Positions 1 to 9,345 of a stretch of DNA of 64,000 bases are shown one piece after another. A program made the position numbers and the translations under genes. The number at the start of each line of letters is the position of its first letter. Position 1 is the first letter of the stretch. The notes beneath the pieces were generated by a model, which was given only the letters and a program-made list of their open reading frames with translations, was not told where the DNA came from and did no database searches. This DNA comes from Paulinella micropora (lineage: Eukaryota > Cercozoa > Imbricatea > Euglyphida): assembly GCA_009731375.1 (NCBI GenBank), contig BJOX01000114.1, positions 618,721-682,720 on the forward strand. Direction: 5' to 3'.

Positions 1-147
<147 letters not shown>

Positions 148-262
148 TCTTGCCCGGTGAGAACTAGTAATATTACGCAGTTGCTGGCTGCCTTCGCGCT
201 CACCTATATTTTACATAGATTGATAGCCAGCTATATATATATATGTATAGAGAGAGAGAGAG

Positions 263-367
<105 letters not shown>

Positions 368-591
368 GTCTTGCCCAGTGAGATCTGGTGTCAACTGTGG
401 GCAGGTGTCGGTTAACACCGGCCGGCTCCGGCATCGGTACCAGTAGAGACGGTAGCAACAACACGGAGCCACGGGTTTCGGTAAGGTAGCAGACCCGAAA
501 GCGCTACATTACTTACTTGCGTGGCAATCCTCGGTTGCTCCCCACTTACCTCAGGTATCCGAATTGGGAGTGGCGGCTAGATAGCTAGCTA

Positions 592-715
592 GCTAAATAG
601 ATAGATAAATAAATAGAGAGAAAAAGATAGACCTGAACGCCGCCGTTGCTGCCTGCCTCCGCGCTCACCGCACCACCACTGCCCTACATTTTACATAGAT
701 AGATAGCTAGCTAGC

Positions 716-762
<47 letters not shown>

Positions 763-780
763 CGAGAGAGAAAGAAAGAG
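592..780. repeat. GATA/GA simple repeats
   Basis: GATA- and TAGC-rich blocks at 572-620 and 690-722 flank a (GA)n tract at 723-780. The words CCTCCGCGCTCACC and ACATTTTACATAGAT near 655-705 recur in diverged form at 191-222, another sign of a dispersed host repeat. Confidence 0.85.
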
Positions 781-796
781 ACCTGGCCGCTCTTAC

Positions 797-926
797 GCTT
801 GGGAAGGTTGGCAAGAGACTCGGTGCGCTTGGGAAGGCTGGCAAGAGACTCGGTGCGCTTGGGAAGGCTGGCAAGAGACTCGGTGCGCTTGGGAAGGTTG
901 GCAAGAGACTCGGTGCGCTTGGGACG
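797..926. repeat. 30-bp minisatellite, four copies
   Basis: Four tandem 30-bp units beginning GCTTGGGAAGG at 797, 827, 857 and 887, differing at one C/T position, then a truncated fifth. It lies just downstream of the minus-strand RING gene and could encode a ten-residue Pro/Ser/Leu repeat, but no coding context supports that. Confidence 0.9.
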
Positions 927-941
927 ATTTTTGCCAACAAT

Positions 942-1990
942 TTAGGCAAAACTCTCTGCCATCCTAGCAGCTCGCTCTGCGCGGCTCTCTCCCTGGGCGG
1001 ACGCTCCCGTACGCGTACCAACCTCAACGACTTTTTGACCACTCCGTGCTGGTACAGCCTCTTGCTGCTCAGCGTCCCTTAGCAACTGCTGCGTTGCCTT
1101 GTCCTTGTCATTTTTAGCAACTGCTGCGGTGCCTTGCCTAATAGATTCCGCCAGCGCCCACCTCAACTGCTTCTCTTCGTCATTTTCCGCCTTTGGCAGC
1201 TTGCCTCGCTTACCTCTCCTGATGGCATTAGCTACGTCCTCTGCTTGAGCTATCTCGTACTCTGCATCTTGCTCGGCCTTAATAACCTTTCCAGATTGCA
1301 TACAAGGGGATTCAGGGGACAAGCTCCGACTACTACCAGGCTCGGGCTTTACAAAGACAGGAAGGGGCGCGGACTCCCACTCTGAATCGTCTTCAGTCAT
1401 ATCTATGACTGAAGACAGTGAAGACGCCCTTTGGGCCATTGCTTTCCTTGACATTGGCTTCCACCTCACCATCTCATGCCCGTAAAGATAAGAAGTACGG
1501 AAGCTGTTGCTGATCTCCCGGCAATTTGGGCACCTGGAAATTTGAACTTGCTTCCGGCAAGCATCCCACCAAGTTTGTATACACTTGCGATGGAATGGGG
1601 CCCCACAGCATGTCACCTCTGCTAATCTAAGCTGGGGACTTCCAACCTCTTTGTACAAGACGTCCCCTATGTCATCCTTGCAAATACGGCAAGTAGCATC
1701 GACTTCCCTATTGCGACTACCTATGCTTTGCTCAATTTTGACACTAACAGGAGCCGAGCTTGAAGACGACAACGACACAGGCGACGAGCTTGAAGACGAC
1801 GACGACACAGGCGACGAGCTTGAAGACGACGACGACACAGGCAACGAGCTTGAAGACGACGACGACGCAGGCGACGAGCTTGAAGACGACGACACATGCA
1901 ACGAGCTTGAAGACGACGACGACGCAGGCGACGAGCTTGAAGACGACGACGAGCTTGAAGACGACGACGAGCTTGAAGACGACGACGACA
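942..1990 (-). CDS. RING-finger protein with SIM- and UIM-like motifs, probable E3 ubiquitin ligase (last exon)
   Basis: The open frame gives about 349 residues: a poly-Ser tract (1-83), a RING-type zinc site (about 101-157: CRIC, then CCG-x3-FH-x2-C, then CPNC), an acidic hydrophobic motif VIDMTEDDS (about 195-203) like a SUMO-interacting motif, and EEKQLRWALAES (about 272-283) matching the ubiquitin-interacting motif consensus. Three psi-K-x-E sites (VKIE, VKPE, IKAE) are possible SUMO acceptors. Inference: a nuclear SUMO-targeted ubiquitin ligase or reader. There is no ATG at the 5' end; the frame starts right after CCTTTTAG (1991-1998), a good 3' splice site, so this is probably the last exon and the upstream exon was not found. 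Element 1 begins about 110 bp upstream and may sit in its intron. The RING and UIM calls are strong, the biological role is not. Confidence 0.7.
1757..1990. repeat. 30-bp coding minisatellite (poly-Ser tract)
   Basis: Units of about 30 bp around GAGCTTGAAGACGACGACGA, some shortened, encode the Ser-rich N-terminus of the minus-strand RING protein. 1999-2055 continues as a plain AGA/TCT run that would be intronic. Confidence 0.85.
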
Positions 1991-2011
1991 CTAAAAGGAA
2001 AACATCAATAA

Positions 2012-2046
<35 letters not shown>

Positions 2047-2101
2047 AGAAAGAAGTGCGTGGGATGCTATGTGGTATAAAACTCAAGTATATGAATGCTT
2101 T

Positions 2102-2178
2102 GATATTTGAGAATTTCACTTCGTGCTGTCGCACTCTCGCTATGGATTCAACCTGTTGAATCTATAATCTCAAACATC
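2102..2178 (+). repeat. Inverted repeat A (GATATTT...AAACATC family)
   Basis: Arms TTTGAGA and TCTCAAA inside the family ends GATA and CATCG. The interior carries a tract (GTGCTGTCGCACTCTCGCT, about 2125-2143) shared with copy C. Confidence 0.65.
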
Positions 2179-2208
2179 GTCTCCCATTTTAATTTTTTGT
2201 CGGTTTTC

Positions 2209-2266
2209 GATGTTTATCAACAAACGAGAATGAGCGAAGCGAATGAAAGTGTAGTTGATAAATATC
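2209..2266 (-). repeat. Inverted repeat B, overlapping the stop of the TM gene
   Basis: 13-bp arms GATGTTTATCAAC and GTTGATAAATATC. On the minus strand it begins within the TGA stop region of the small TM gene, so it could act as a 3'-end hairpin. Confidence 0.75.
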
Positions 2267-2614
2267 ATTTCTTTGAAGAAGGTGATGGAAGGCATATTCC
2301 TATGAGTAAAGTCAAAATTCCGACATAAGTATTAGCAACCTCGCATGGCAAATTCTTTTCAGATAGCCTCACGATACAAAGGGCTATAATGGCAATAATG
2401 ATACCCATTTGAAATAAGTATTTAATAAGTCGGCTGTCTGCGGTCTGTTTTTTATACAACAACAATTCCAGTTATCTTCCAATTCGTGCTCTACTTTTTT
2501 TTCCTCAGTCTTTAGTTCTACTTCAAGAACACGAGACTTTAATTCGGGAGTTAGTTCGCCATCCATATCCATAATAGGTGGAGGTCTGTGAAGTCTAGTC
2601 GTATTATTTGACAT
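2265..2614 (-). pseudogene. Small two-TM membrane protein, frameshifted
   Basis: Homologue of the intact 112-residue protein at 22647-22985. The N-terminal half (from ATG 2614, with LTPELKSRVLEV) and the C-terminal half (two hydrophobic segments, YLFQMGIIIAIIALCIV and VANTYVGILTLLIGICL) are in different frames, with the shift near 2450. As in element 2, the start overlaps the end of the fibre gene. Function unknown; a virion or host-membrane protein acting with the fibre is an inference from conserved neighbourhood. Confidence 0.75.
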
Positions 2615-5600
2615 TATCAATAACGGCCACTCGGATTTCGGCTAGTTGGTTTGCTTGGTCTTGTAGTATATTCATAAGATTTTTATTTTCTTTTTCTAAA
2701 TTAACTATCTTTTCGGCCATGTGTTGAAAAGCACTAACCAATATTGGAATGAAGTCTGTATATGTTATGCCTTCAAGGTAGCCATCTCCATCGTCCGCTT
2801 TTATTCCACTTTCAGATACAAATTCTGGAAATACTTTTTTAACTTCATCTGCTATAAATCCGTGGTTCTTTTGTTCTTTCTTTTCGTCTGATTTCAAATA
2901 ATATGAACAACAATTTATTTTCATTAGTTTATCACAACAATCCCCGCAGTCTAATGTTTTAATATCTTATTTTAATCTCCTGTCCGATGAGTTAGTCCAA
3001 GCACCATTGAGAGGAATATAATTATAACTGCCAGAAGGCTCGCTTGAAGAGTTTGAAGTAGTCCAAGCATGAACCAAACCAGTTGAACCACAAACTACTC
3101 CATAATTTGTATATCCACCCGATTTCAAAAATATTTGTGGGTCATTAGTGTAAGCAGGTCTTTTTCTTAATGTTAAAGAACCGCTGGATGCTGTTGGGAT
3201 GACTACCTCACCCGTCGAATTGATTGACATTGCGGTGTTAAATGTTATATTACTTCCTACCGCTACTCCTGACGCATATTGAAAAAGGAGATTAGTGCCT
3301 TTGGCTATCATAAAATTTGAGGTAGCAGAACTTGACTTATCATTAACTGCTCCGTCCCAATAGCAATCAAATTTTAATGACACATCATTATGACTATTGT
3401 TAATTAATTGAAAACAAGGATAATTTGGATCGGCTGTTATAAATGCTTGTATGTGTGGCCCTGCTACACCAGATGTCCCGTATAATTCTAATCCCCCCGT
3501 GTATGCCGCCAATCCTCTTGTTGTTCTTCCCAATATTAATGGTTTATCTTGTGCTATCGTTATTTTATCGCTTGCCGTTAATGTTGTTGTAGTCATACCA
3601 GCAGTTGCCGTTAATGTAGTTCCCGTTATTGTTCCGCCATTTGCTATATTGTTTGAATTCATATCTAAGGCGCCATAAAACCGCATACCGCCAGCATTGT
3701 TAAAACGGACAATGTCAGACGAAGCACTTTTATTATCCAAAAGTTTTGAAATATAAAGTCCCGCCCCTTTTACATCAGATGCTACATTCGTGAATACATA
3801 ACCTCGTTGGTTCGCGGTTCCACTTGTAGCAGTATTTAGAGTAAATAAGAAATACTGATAATCTCCCGATGTCTGTGAAAAGAATATATCTCCTCCATTT
3901 TGGTTTAATATCCTAGCCCCATTATATGTTATATTTCCGCCATTAGTGATATCCACATTATTAAAATCCGCAGTGTTTGTTAGAGTTAGATATTTTATCT
4001 CTGTTCTCGTTCCATTGAATGTTTTAATTCCAGTTATTGTTTGGTCTCCTGTTAGTTTTACATTTTGCCCGTCCAATGTGTCAGCATACTCTTTTGTCGC
4101 GCCATCAGTCGCTAATGTCGGAGTTCCAAGGTTGGCTATTTTGCTACTATTACAATCTAGCCCCGAAGCATTTACCCAACCGACAATCGTCCCGTCAATA
4201 ATAAAACTTCTTTTTTTCGCAGAAATTTCAAAGTTGTAATATGTTGCAGTTTTCATATCCAAACTAGCAATTGACCCGATATTACTGGTAGAATTGAAAA
4301 CGATAAATGTGCCCTTTGTTGTTGAATTGATTGAATTTCCCGTTATTTCAACACCACTGCTATATGTCTTAATTCCTGCTATGGTTTGGTTTCCTGTTAG
4401 TTTCACATTTTGCCCGTCTAATGTATCCACATAACTTTTGTTTGCTCCGTCCGTTGTTGCTGATGGTGTGGCTAAGTTTGTTATTTTGTTGTTATTCAAA
4501 GATAGTGTAGTGCCAGTTGCGGTTATAATTAAAGTATTACCCGAATATAACTCAACATACGAACCCGTTATTTGTATCGGATACCAAGTCGCTGTTGCCG
4601 TTTTTTGTGCTGCAATCATTCCTATTTTTGTATCAAAGGCTATGCCGATGCCGTCAAAAGTAGTAGGATTGGACGAACCACTTACTTCTAAAGTTGATGT
4701 AAATTTTTTATTCCCTGCTATGGTTTGGTCTCCTGTTAGTTTAACCACCGAAGTATCAAGAACGGAAACATCCACACCATCAACAAGATTGACATTTGTT
4801 ATGCTTTGGCTTTTCATATCAATCCCCGCACTCGCATTTATTATACTGCTGAATGTTTTAATTCCCGCTATGGTTTGGTCTCCTGTTAGTTTAACCACCG
4901 AACCATCAACTGCGAGATTAGCGAGATTAATTCCATTATACGTAGAAGCCCCTGAAATAGCAAAACCACCCATATTTAGTCCTCCCGTCATACTGGCTGT
5001 GCCGTCTAATCTAAGAAAGGGTGGTGTGGTGTTTCTCCATTGCCCCGTGCTATACATAATCAGTTGGTTATCTGCTGGAAAGCCTGATATTGTCACATCG
5101 CTATGTGTGTCTATACTTCCAGATGCTGTCACCTTATTATTATTATCATTATGCTCAAATATCCATTCATCAACACCTTTGTCATTTAGTAAATTAACTC
5201 CTGTTATATTCTTCATTCCCATACTAATGTTGCCTGTTTCATCAACATTTATCGGAAATGTTTTATTTACCCAGTTTATTGAGTTATATGTTAGATAACT
5301 ATTCATCGCCACTGGTGTTGTTATAACCACATCTGAAAGTGTATCAATTGAACCAAGGGCGGTATTCTTCCATTTGCCTTCTACATCGTTGTAAGTTAAG
5401 TATTGTCCGCTTGCTTGTGCAAATATGTTTGTGTCAATCAAATTATATAAACTGGTTTGGTGCGGATTGGAAGTATTAGAGCGGTGTTGAGTTGAGGCTT
5501 TGACTTCGTCATTATCCCTTACTCGTTGCTCTGTGTAGTATAAATTTTTTCCTTCTTTGATATCCGTAGTTGATTTTAAAGCGAGCCGTGTGTCAAAGCG

Positions 5601-5906
5601 GTTATCAGTCCAATAATAATTAAGTCCTTCTTTTAGGTCAGTTGTTGTTTTTAAAGCGAGACGTGTGTCAAAGCGGTTATCAGTCCAATAATAATTAAGT
5701 CCTTCTTTAATGTCCGCGGTGCTTTTGGTAGCCAGTCGTGTATCAAATCGGTCGTCAGTGTAATAAAGATGTATGGGGTCATCATCTTCTGGCACTCTGT
5801 CTGTATTCAGACCGACTATGTTTGTGTTGGTTAAGTCTGAGTTAAGTATGTTTAGACTATCAACAGCCAACTCATTCAAGCCAAGTAATGATTTATATTG
5901 CGACAT
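2604..5906 (-). pseudogene. Phage-type fibre protein with S74 chaperone domain, interrupted by in-frame TAA
   Basis: Starts at ATG 5906 (MSQYKSLLGL). The N-terminal part has repeats of the form (N/L)YYT-x3-RFDTRL, as in phage tail-fibre shafts. The middle has recurrent VKLTGDQTIAG units (about 30 residues plus spacers), typical of trimeric beta fibres. The end has the S74 endosialidase-type intramolecular chaperone, whose self-cleavage site is SDRRLK. A TAA at 2967-2969 falls right after SSDRRLK, where the element 2 copy has TCA (Ser); the same frame stays open to 2604 with GFIADEVKKVFPEF and a C-terminal coiled coil. One point change therefore separates it from a full-length reading. It is followed by the TM gene with a short overlap. 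Role by family: receptor-binding spike assembled as a trimer. Confidence 0.85.
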
Positions 5907-5907
5907 A

Positions 5908-5961
5908 GATATTTTAGAATTTCGCTTCGTGCTGTCGCACTCTCGCTTATTCTAAAACATC
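5908..5961 (+). repeat. Inverted repeat C at the fibre gene 5' end
   Basis: Arms GATATTTTAGAAT and ATTCTAAAACATC (12 of 13 pair), 2 bp from the fibre start codon. The interior shares GTGCTGTCGCACTCTCGCT with copy A, and its reverse complement is partly shared with copy F. Confidence 0.8.
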
Positions 5962-5994
5962 GGAAAAAATTTGAAGAAAAAATTAATTGGAAAC

Positions 5995-6029
5995 GATGTT
6001 TTGTGATGACGAAGTCAGAACAAAATATC
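5995..6029 (-). repeat. Inverted repeat D (35 nt)
   Basis: GATGTTTTGT and ACAAAATATC arms, then GA/GA, then TGAC-GAA-GTCA. Identical in sequence to copy E in inverted orientation. It is in the divergent region between the fibre gene and the basic-protein gene. Confidence 0.85.
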
Positions 6030-6120
6030 AATTATTTAAATAAATATTTTAATTTTTTTTTTGTTAAATTATACTAACAAAAATATAACTATCTTGTGTA
6101 ATATCATTCATCGGTAATCA

Positions 6121-6645
6121 ATGCCGTCAAAGGAAGCATCAAAGGAAAACTGGAAGAAAGCAGTTCAAGCAAATAGAGAAAATGCTGAACGGCGAAAGGA
6201 CGAATGGGCTCGTGAAAAGCTTTCGTAAAAAAGGAGAATTAAAAGAAGCATCAGTGGAAGAACTTATTGAGACTGATGCTGAAGTTAGTGTTGCGAAAGA
6301 GATACTTAAAAATCCTGAGATTGAAGATGAATCAAGCGAAAGCGATAGCGAAATTGATATGTCTGAGGTTATTGCAAATCATATGCTTAAAAAGATAAAA
6401 AAAGAATGCTAAAAAGCCAAAGAAGAAAACTTCAAAGAAAGCACCACACCCCAAGAAGCAAGAGAATGAAAGCGAAGAAGAAGAAGAAAGTGATAGTGAA
6501 GAAAGCGAAGATTTATGAAACAACTGGCGTAAAACAGAGAGGTGGTAAAAAACGAAGTGAAAAAATATCAGTTAATGTATATAACAATACACCAAAGAAT
6601 AAAGAAAAAAGTAAGGAAGCAGAAAAGATTTTTCTAAAGTTCTAA
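6121..6645 (+). pseudogene. Basic/acidic low-complexity protein, frameshifted (homologue of 17550-17990)
   Basis: Starts at ATG 6121 (MPSKEASKENWKKAV), similar in character and position to MPGKSSVENLKIANA of element 2. Reading frame changes are needed near the A-run at 6228-6233 and near 6405-6412 to follow one protein: a charged helix, then an acidic ESSESDSEID patch, then a Lys-rich part. After the second shift two frames are open, one acidic ending near 6518 and one basic ending at 6645. It sits upstream of the integrase gene, as in element 2. It is bracketed by inverted repeats C/D and E/F, so the unit 5908-6841 resembles a nested palindromic cassette. Function unknown. Confidence 0.55.
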
Positions 6646-6646
6646 T

Positions 6647-6681
6647 GATATTTTGTTCTGACTTCGTCATCACAAAACATC
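6647..6681 (+). repeat. Inverted repeat E (35 nt)
   Basis: Starts 1 nt after the TAA of the longest frame of the preceding gene. Exact inverted copy of D. Could be a 3'-end hairpin. Confidence 0.85.
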
Positions 6682-6715
6682 GTCTGCGATTAAATAGAAA
6701 TTAAAAATAAAAAAC

Positions 6716-6841
6716 GATGGTTTAGAATAAGAGAGAGCGACAGCACGACCATCTCGTAGAGTGATTACGCCCTTTACTGCTCGGAGAGCGTAAGCAATAT
6801 CTTTGATATTGTCGGGCAGTAAAGCGCAATTCTAAACTATC
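6716..6841 (-). repeat. Inverted repeat F with nested palindrome, upstream of integrase
   Basis: Outer arms GATGGTTTAGAAT and ATTCTAAACTATC. The inner part has GCCCTTTACTGCTC (6769-6782) against GGGCAGTAAAGCGC (6814-6827), then AATATC-TTT-GATATT at 6796-6810. It ends 3 bp before the integrase ATG. Confidence 0.8.
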
Positions 6842-6844
6842 ATC

Positions 6845-7768
6845 ATGAGTGAAAATAATAATATTCAACTTGCGAACACCGCACAAGAATTATTTCGTCA
6901 GACTAAACCGAGGACTAGAGGAACAACAATATGGGCCGATAAGGTATTAGATATGGTTAATATTGATTTAATGGATATGAGTAAGGTCGCTACAAAAAAT
7001 AAAAACTATAATTTTGCCCTTATTTGGATTGATATCCATAGTCGCTATGCTTATGCAATACCGATAAAGAATAAATTTTCAACCACAGTTTTAGAAGCAC
7101 TCAAGAAATTACCAAAGCCAAAAGCATACATATCAGACAATGGCGGTGAGTTTAAAGGTGCAGTTGGTGAGTGGATGAGAAATAATGGAATTGAACAATT
7201 TATGGTTGAAGTAGGTGATCATAATTCGTTAGGTATTGTTGATAGATTTGTTAGAACACTTAGAGAAAGATTACACATATTATGGGCTTTTAATCGTAAT
7301 TTTGATTGGATAAGTTATATTGAAGATGTTGTTTATTATTATAACAAGAAAGAACATTCAGCGATTAAGGCGGCACCAATTGATGTGTTTAAAGGAAATG
7401 ATATAAGCCAACAACATAGATATGTTGATAAATATTTATTTAGTTTCAAAGAAGGAGACAGAGTTAGAAAGTTGAACAAGAAACATATTTTAGAAAAGGG
7501 AGGAAAGACATGGAGCAAGCAAATCTACACCGTCAAAGCCCGTAAGGGATATCGGATTGTATTAACAAATGATGATGTTGTACCACCTAGACATTTATTA
7601 AAGACTGACGCTACCGACGATCCGGAAGAGAAAGATATTAATAAAGAACTGAAACAACTAACTAAAGAAAAGCAAACAAAGCATTTACTTAAAAGAGAGG
7701 AGATAGACTCCGCCAACATTAGAACTTCTTCCAGATTAAGGAAGAAAAAAGAAATAATGAACTTGTAG
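6845..7768 (+). CDS. Retroviral-type (rve) integrase of Polinton
   Basis: 307 residues from ATG 6845. The rve/RNase H-fold core spans about 30-170: first acidic residue in NIDLMDMS (D41), the conserved WIDIHSRYAYAIPIKN strand, second acidic residue in ISDNGGEFKG (D98), and GIVDRFVRTLRERL where the catalytic Glu is expected (D133). The third position is Asp, 35 residues after D98, in this copy and in element 2. The C-terminal part (about 200-255, FKEGDRVRK...WSKQIYTVK...PPRHLLK) looks like an SH3/chromo-like DNA-binding domain, followed by a Lys-rich tail. No N-terminal HHCC zinc domain is seen. The gene appears uninterrupted. It would catalyse insertion of element ends into target DNA with a short target duplication. 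It converges with the next minus-strand gene, leaving a 2-bp gap. Confidence 0.85.
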   Translation: MSENNNIQLANTAQELFRQTKPRTRGTTIWADKVLDMVNIDLMDMSKVATKNKNYNFALIWIDIHSRYAYAIPIKNKFSTTVLEALKKLPKPKAYISDNGGEFKGAVGEWMRNNGIEQFMVEVGDHNSLGIVDRFVRTLRERLHILWAFNRNFDWISYIEDVVYYYNKKEHSAIKAAPIDVFKGNDISQQHRYVDKYLFSFKEGDRVRKLNKKHILEKGGKTWSKQIYTVKARKGYRIVLTNDDVVPPRHLLKTDATDDPEEKDINKELKQLTKEKQTKHLLKREEIDSANIRTSSRLRKKKEIMNL

Positions 7769-7770
7769 TC

Positions 7771-8046
7771 TCACTTCTTTTTGGGTTTAGGCATGGAAAT
7801 ATTGGAATGATATTGAGCCGCCTTAGTGTAGAACGGACGCTTCTCATGAATGTAGTAGCCCTTCAAAGCCGACCATGATTTGAAAACCCTTATCACCCCG
7901 TCGTCTCCGAGTGCCACATGATAAGTATCTTCTTTCCCGGGGCTCGCCATCAAAACTCCTTCTTTGCAATCCGGAACATTATACTCAAACACATTATCAG
8001 GCTCGTCGTACTTGTTGGCAATCTTGACCAAAACTTTTTTTCTCAT
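7771..8046 (-). CDS. Hypothetical 91-residue protein
   Basis: MRKKVLVKIANKYDEP... with a compact, mixed alpha/beta-looking composition (VALGDDGVIRVFKSW, IHEKRPFYTKAA) and a Lys-rich C-terminus (MPKPKKK). The start overlaps the end of the upstream MPPKKK frame, which is one nucleotide out of phase. The two may be separate overlapping genes or one gene broken by an indel. I do not recognise a family. Confidence 0.5.
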   Translation of the reverse strand: MRKKVLVKIANKYDEPDNVFEYNVPDCKEGVLMASPGKEDTYHVALGDDGVIRVFKSWSALKGYYIHEKRPFYTKAAQYHSNISMPKPKKK

Positions 8047-8293
8047 CCCAATAGTTTACCTCCTCCCTATCCTTCACCTTTGCTCCACCCACCTTATCGA
8101 AAGGACTCACATTTTTTGCTTTACGCTCAACCTCGGCCTGAGCAACAGGGTCTTCGTGAGACGGATGCTTGGCGTCAGGGGTGGTTGGAACTTCAGCAGG
8201 AACCTCAGCAACAACCTCGGCAACAACCTCAGTTGTCTCCTCAGTGGGCTCCTCAGCCGTCTGCTTGGAAGGAGACTTCTTCTTTGGTGGCAT
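7997..8293 (-). CDS. MPPKKK-type Ala/Glu/Val-rich protein
   Basis: Starts at ATG 8293 with MPPKKKSPSKQ and continues with an Ala/Glu/Pro/Val/Thr-rich low-complexity stretch. The gene at 16012 in element 2 begins with the same MPPKKK and lies in the same place, between integrase and coiled-coil gene, so they are probably counterparts. The N-terminus resembles a nuclear localisation signal. TTTGGTGTGTGGCAG just before the ATG could be a splice acceptor. Function unknown. Confidence 0.5.
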   Translation of the reverse strand: MPPKKKSPSKQTAEEPTEETTEVVAEVVAEVPAEVPTTPDAKHPSHEDPVAQAEVERKAKNVSPFDKVGGAKVKDREEVNYWDEKKSFGQDCQQVRRA

Positions 8294-8299
8294 GGTACC

Positions 8300-8508
8300 T
8301 GCCACACACCAAAAAGCACAAAAAAACATGTGTGGGCAGTGCCTTGAAGCAGTTTTTTTTGTTTTCGTAAATAAATAATTTCGTAAATAAAATAATTTTT
8401 TTTGTAGCCTAGTAATAAGTGTGCTTTTATGTTGTTGTGAAATGTGTGTCATGTTCATTGATGATAAGTGGGCAGGTAGGCAGACAGCACAGATCACACA
8501 ACTATTTT
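8300..8508. other. Intergenic, no gene seen
   Basis: AT-rich spacer between the coiled-coil and MPPKKK genes, both on the minus strand. Contains short direct repeats of TTTCGTAAATAAA (about 8365-8390). Possible promoter of the MPPKKK gene. Confidence 0.5.
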
Positions 8509-9000
8509 TTACGCCACTCGGGCTCTCAATTCATTAACATACAATTTATATTTAACTATCACTTCATCAAATGTATCACCTTTTTCAATTAAATTACGTG
8601 CGAAATTTTCCTCTTGGCGAGACATTGGAAATTTATTTTTTTCTAACCACTTTTCCAAAAATGCTATTTCTTTATTAGTCTCTTTTTCCTTTCTAAGTCT
8701 CTGTCTCTTAACTTTTCTCTCCTCTTCCATTCGTCTTTTGTCTTGTTTTAGTTCCTCATCTCTCTCATAAACTGCTTCCAGTCTTGATTCAACATCGCAA
8801 AGTTCTTGTTTCAATAATCTTATTTTTTTGGACAAGTTTTTTTTCTTAGTTTCCAAAAATATTTTGTCCTTTTTTGTTGTCTTATTTGTCTTGTCAGAAT
8901 AATAATCAATCCAATTATTTTCTTCTCTTTCTATTTCAAACTCACTTTCGCTAGAAATTTCATTATCCTCTTTGGCTTCATCATCAACAAAGTTACTCAT
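8509..9000 (-). CDS. Coiled-coil protein (homologue of 15394-15882)
   Basis: ATG 9000 (MSNFVDDEAKEDNE) is preferred to upstream starts because the acidic N-terminus begins there. About 163 residues: acidic head, then a long heptad-like Lys/Glu/Arg helix, then a tail with NLIEKGDTFDEVIVKYK. The element 2 protein has the same layout and a matching tail (MIERGTTFTEACMMMK). In element 2 it is the first gene inside the terminal repeat. Here it is followed by repeat G and the polymerase instead of an element end, which marks the rearrangement. Function unknown. Confidence 0.65.
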   Translation of the reverse strand: MSNFVDDEAKEDNEISSESEFEIEREENNWIDYYSDKTNKTTKKDKIFLETKKKNLSKKIRLLKQELCDVESRLEAVYERDEELKQDKRRMEEERKVKRQRLRKEKETNKEIAFLEKWLEKNKFPMSRQEENFARNLIEKGDTFDEVIVKYKLYVNELRARVA

Positions 9001-9287
9001 CTCTCCAAGAAGAACTGCGAGACAGAAAAGTGCTCGGGGATCCAAGAATTCTTTGGTTCTCAGATCACTTTGCGCAAAAAACCATGTGATAACATTGCGC
9101 AAGGAAAAAAACGAAACCGAAGCAAGCACTACACAAAAAATTTATTTGTTGTCTGTTATCGTAATGGGTGGTGTAATTAGTATGTTGGTGGTGTTGTCCG
9201 TCGTTGTCGTCGGTTCAACTCTCACTGCTTATTCTTTATTATGCCTTTGCTTTTTTTTCTCTTTTTTTTAAAATTCCTTTTTTTTCT
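9001..9287. other. Intergenic spacer at the presumed rearrangement junction
   Basis: No credible gene. T-rich at 9236-9287. In element 2 the corresponding position would lead into the terminal repeat, but no such repeat is present here. Confidence 0.5.
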
Positions 9288-9322
9288 GATATTTTGTTCT
9301 GGCGTTGCCATCACAAAACATC
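9288..9322 (+). repeat. Inverted repeat G (35 nt, covarying stem)
   Basis: Same outer arms as D/E (GATATTTTGT and ACAAAACATC), but the inner stem is TGGC/GCCA where D/E have TGAC/GTCA. The change is compensatory, so base pairing is kept. Confidence 0.85.
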
Positions 9323-9345
9323 GTTTTTTTTCTTTAATGTCATTC

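Noticed and set aside
797-926. CRISPR-like array
   Set aside because: The 30-bp units are directly tandem with no unique spacers, in a eukaryotic context.
1585-2079. Plus-strand Glu-Leu-Glu-Asp repeat protein
   Set aside because: Antisense to the RING gene's Ser-tract minisatellite; the RING frame has recognisable domains and this one has none.
3451-5298. Plus-strand frames opposite the element 1 fibre gene
   Set aside because: Shadows of the repetitive fibre coding sequence; hydrophobic readings mirror the VKLTGDQTIAG repeats on the other strand.
7997-8046. Programmed -1 frameshift joining the MPPKKK gene to the 91-residue gene at the A-run
   Set aside because: The downstream frame is +1 relative to the upstream one, so a classical -1 slippery site does not fit; overlapping genes or an indel are simpler.
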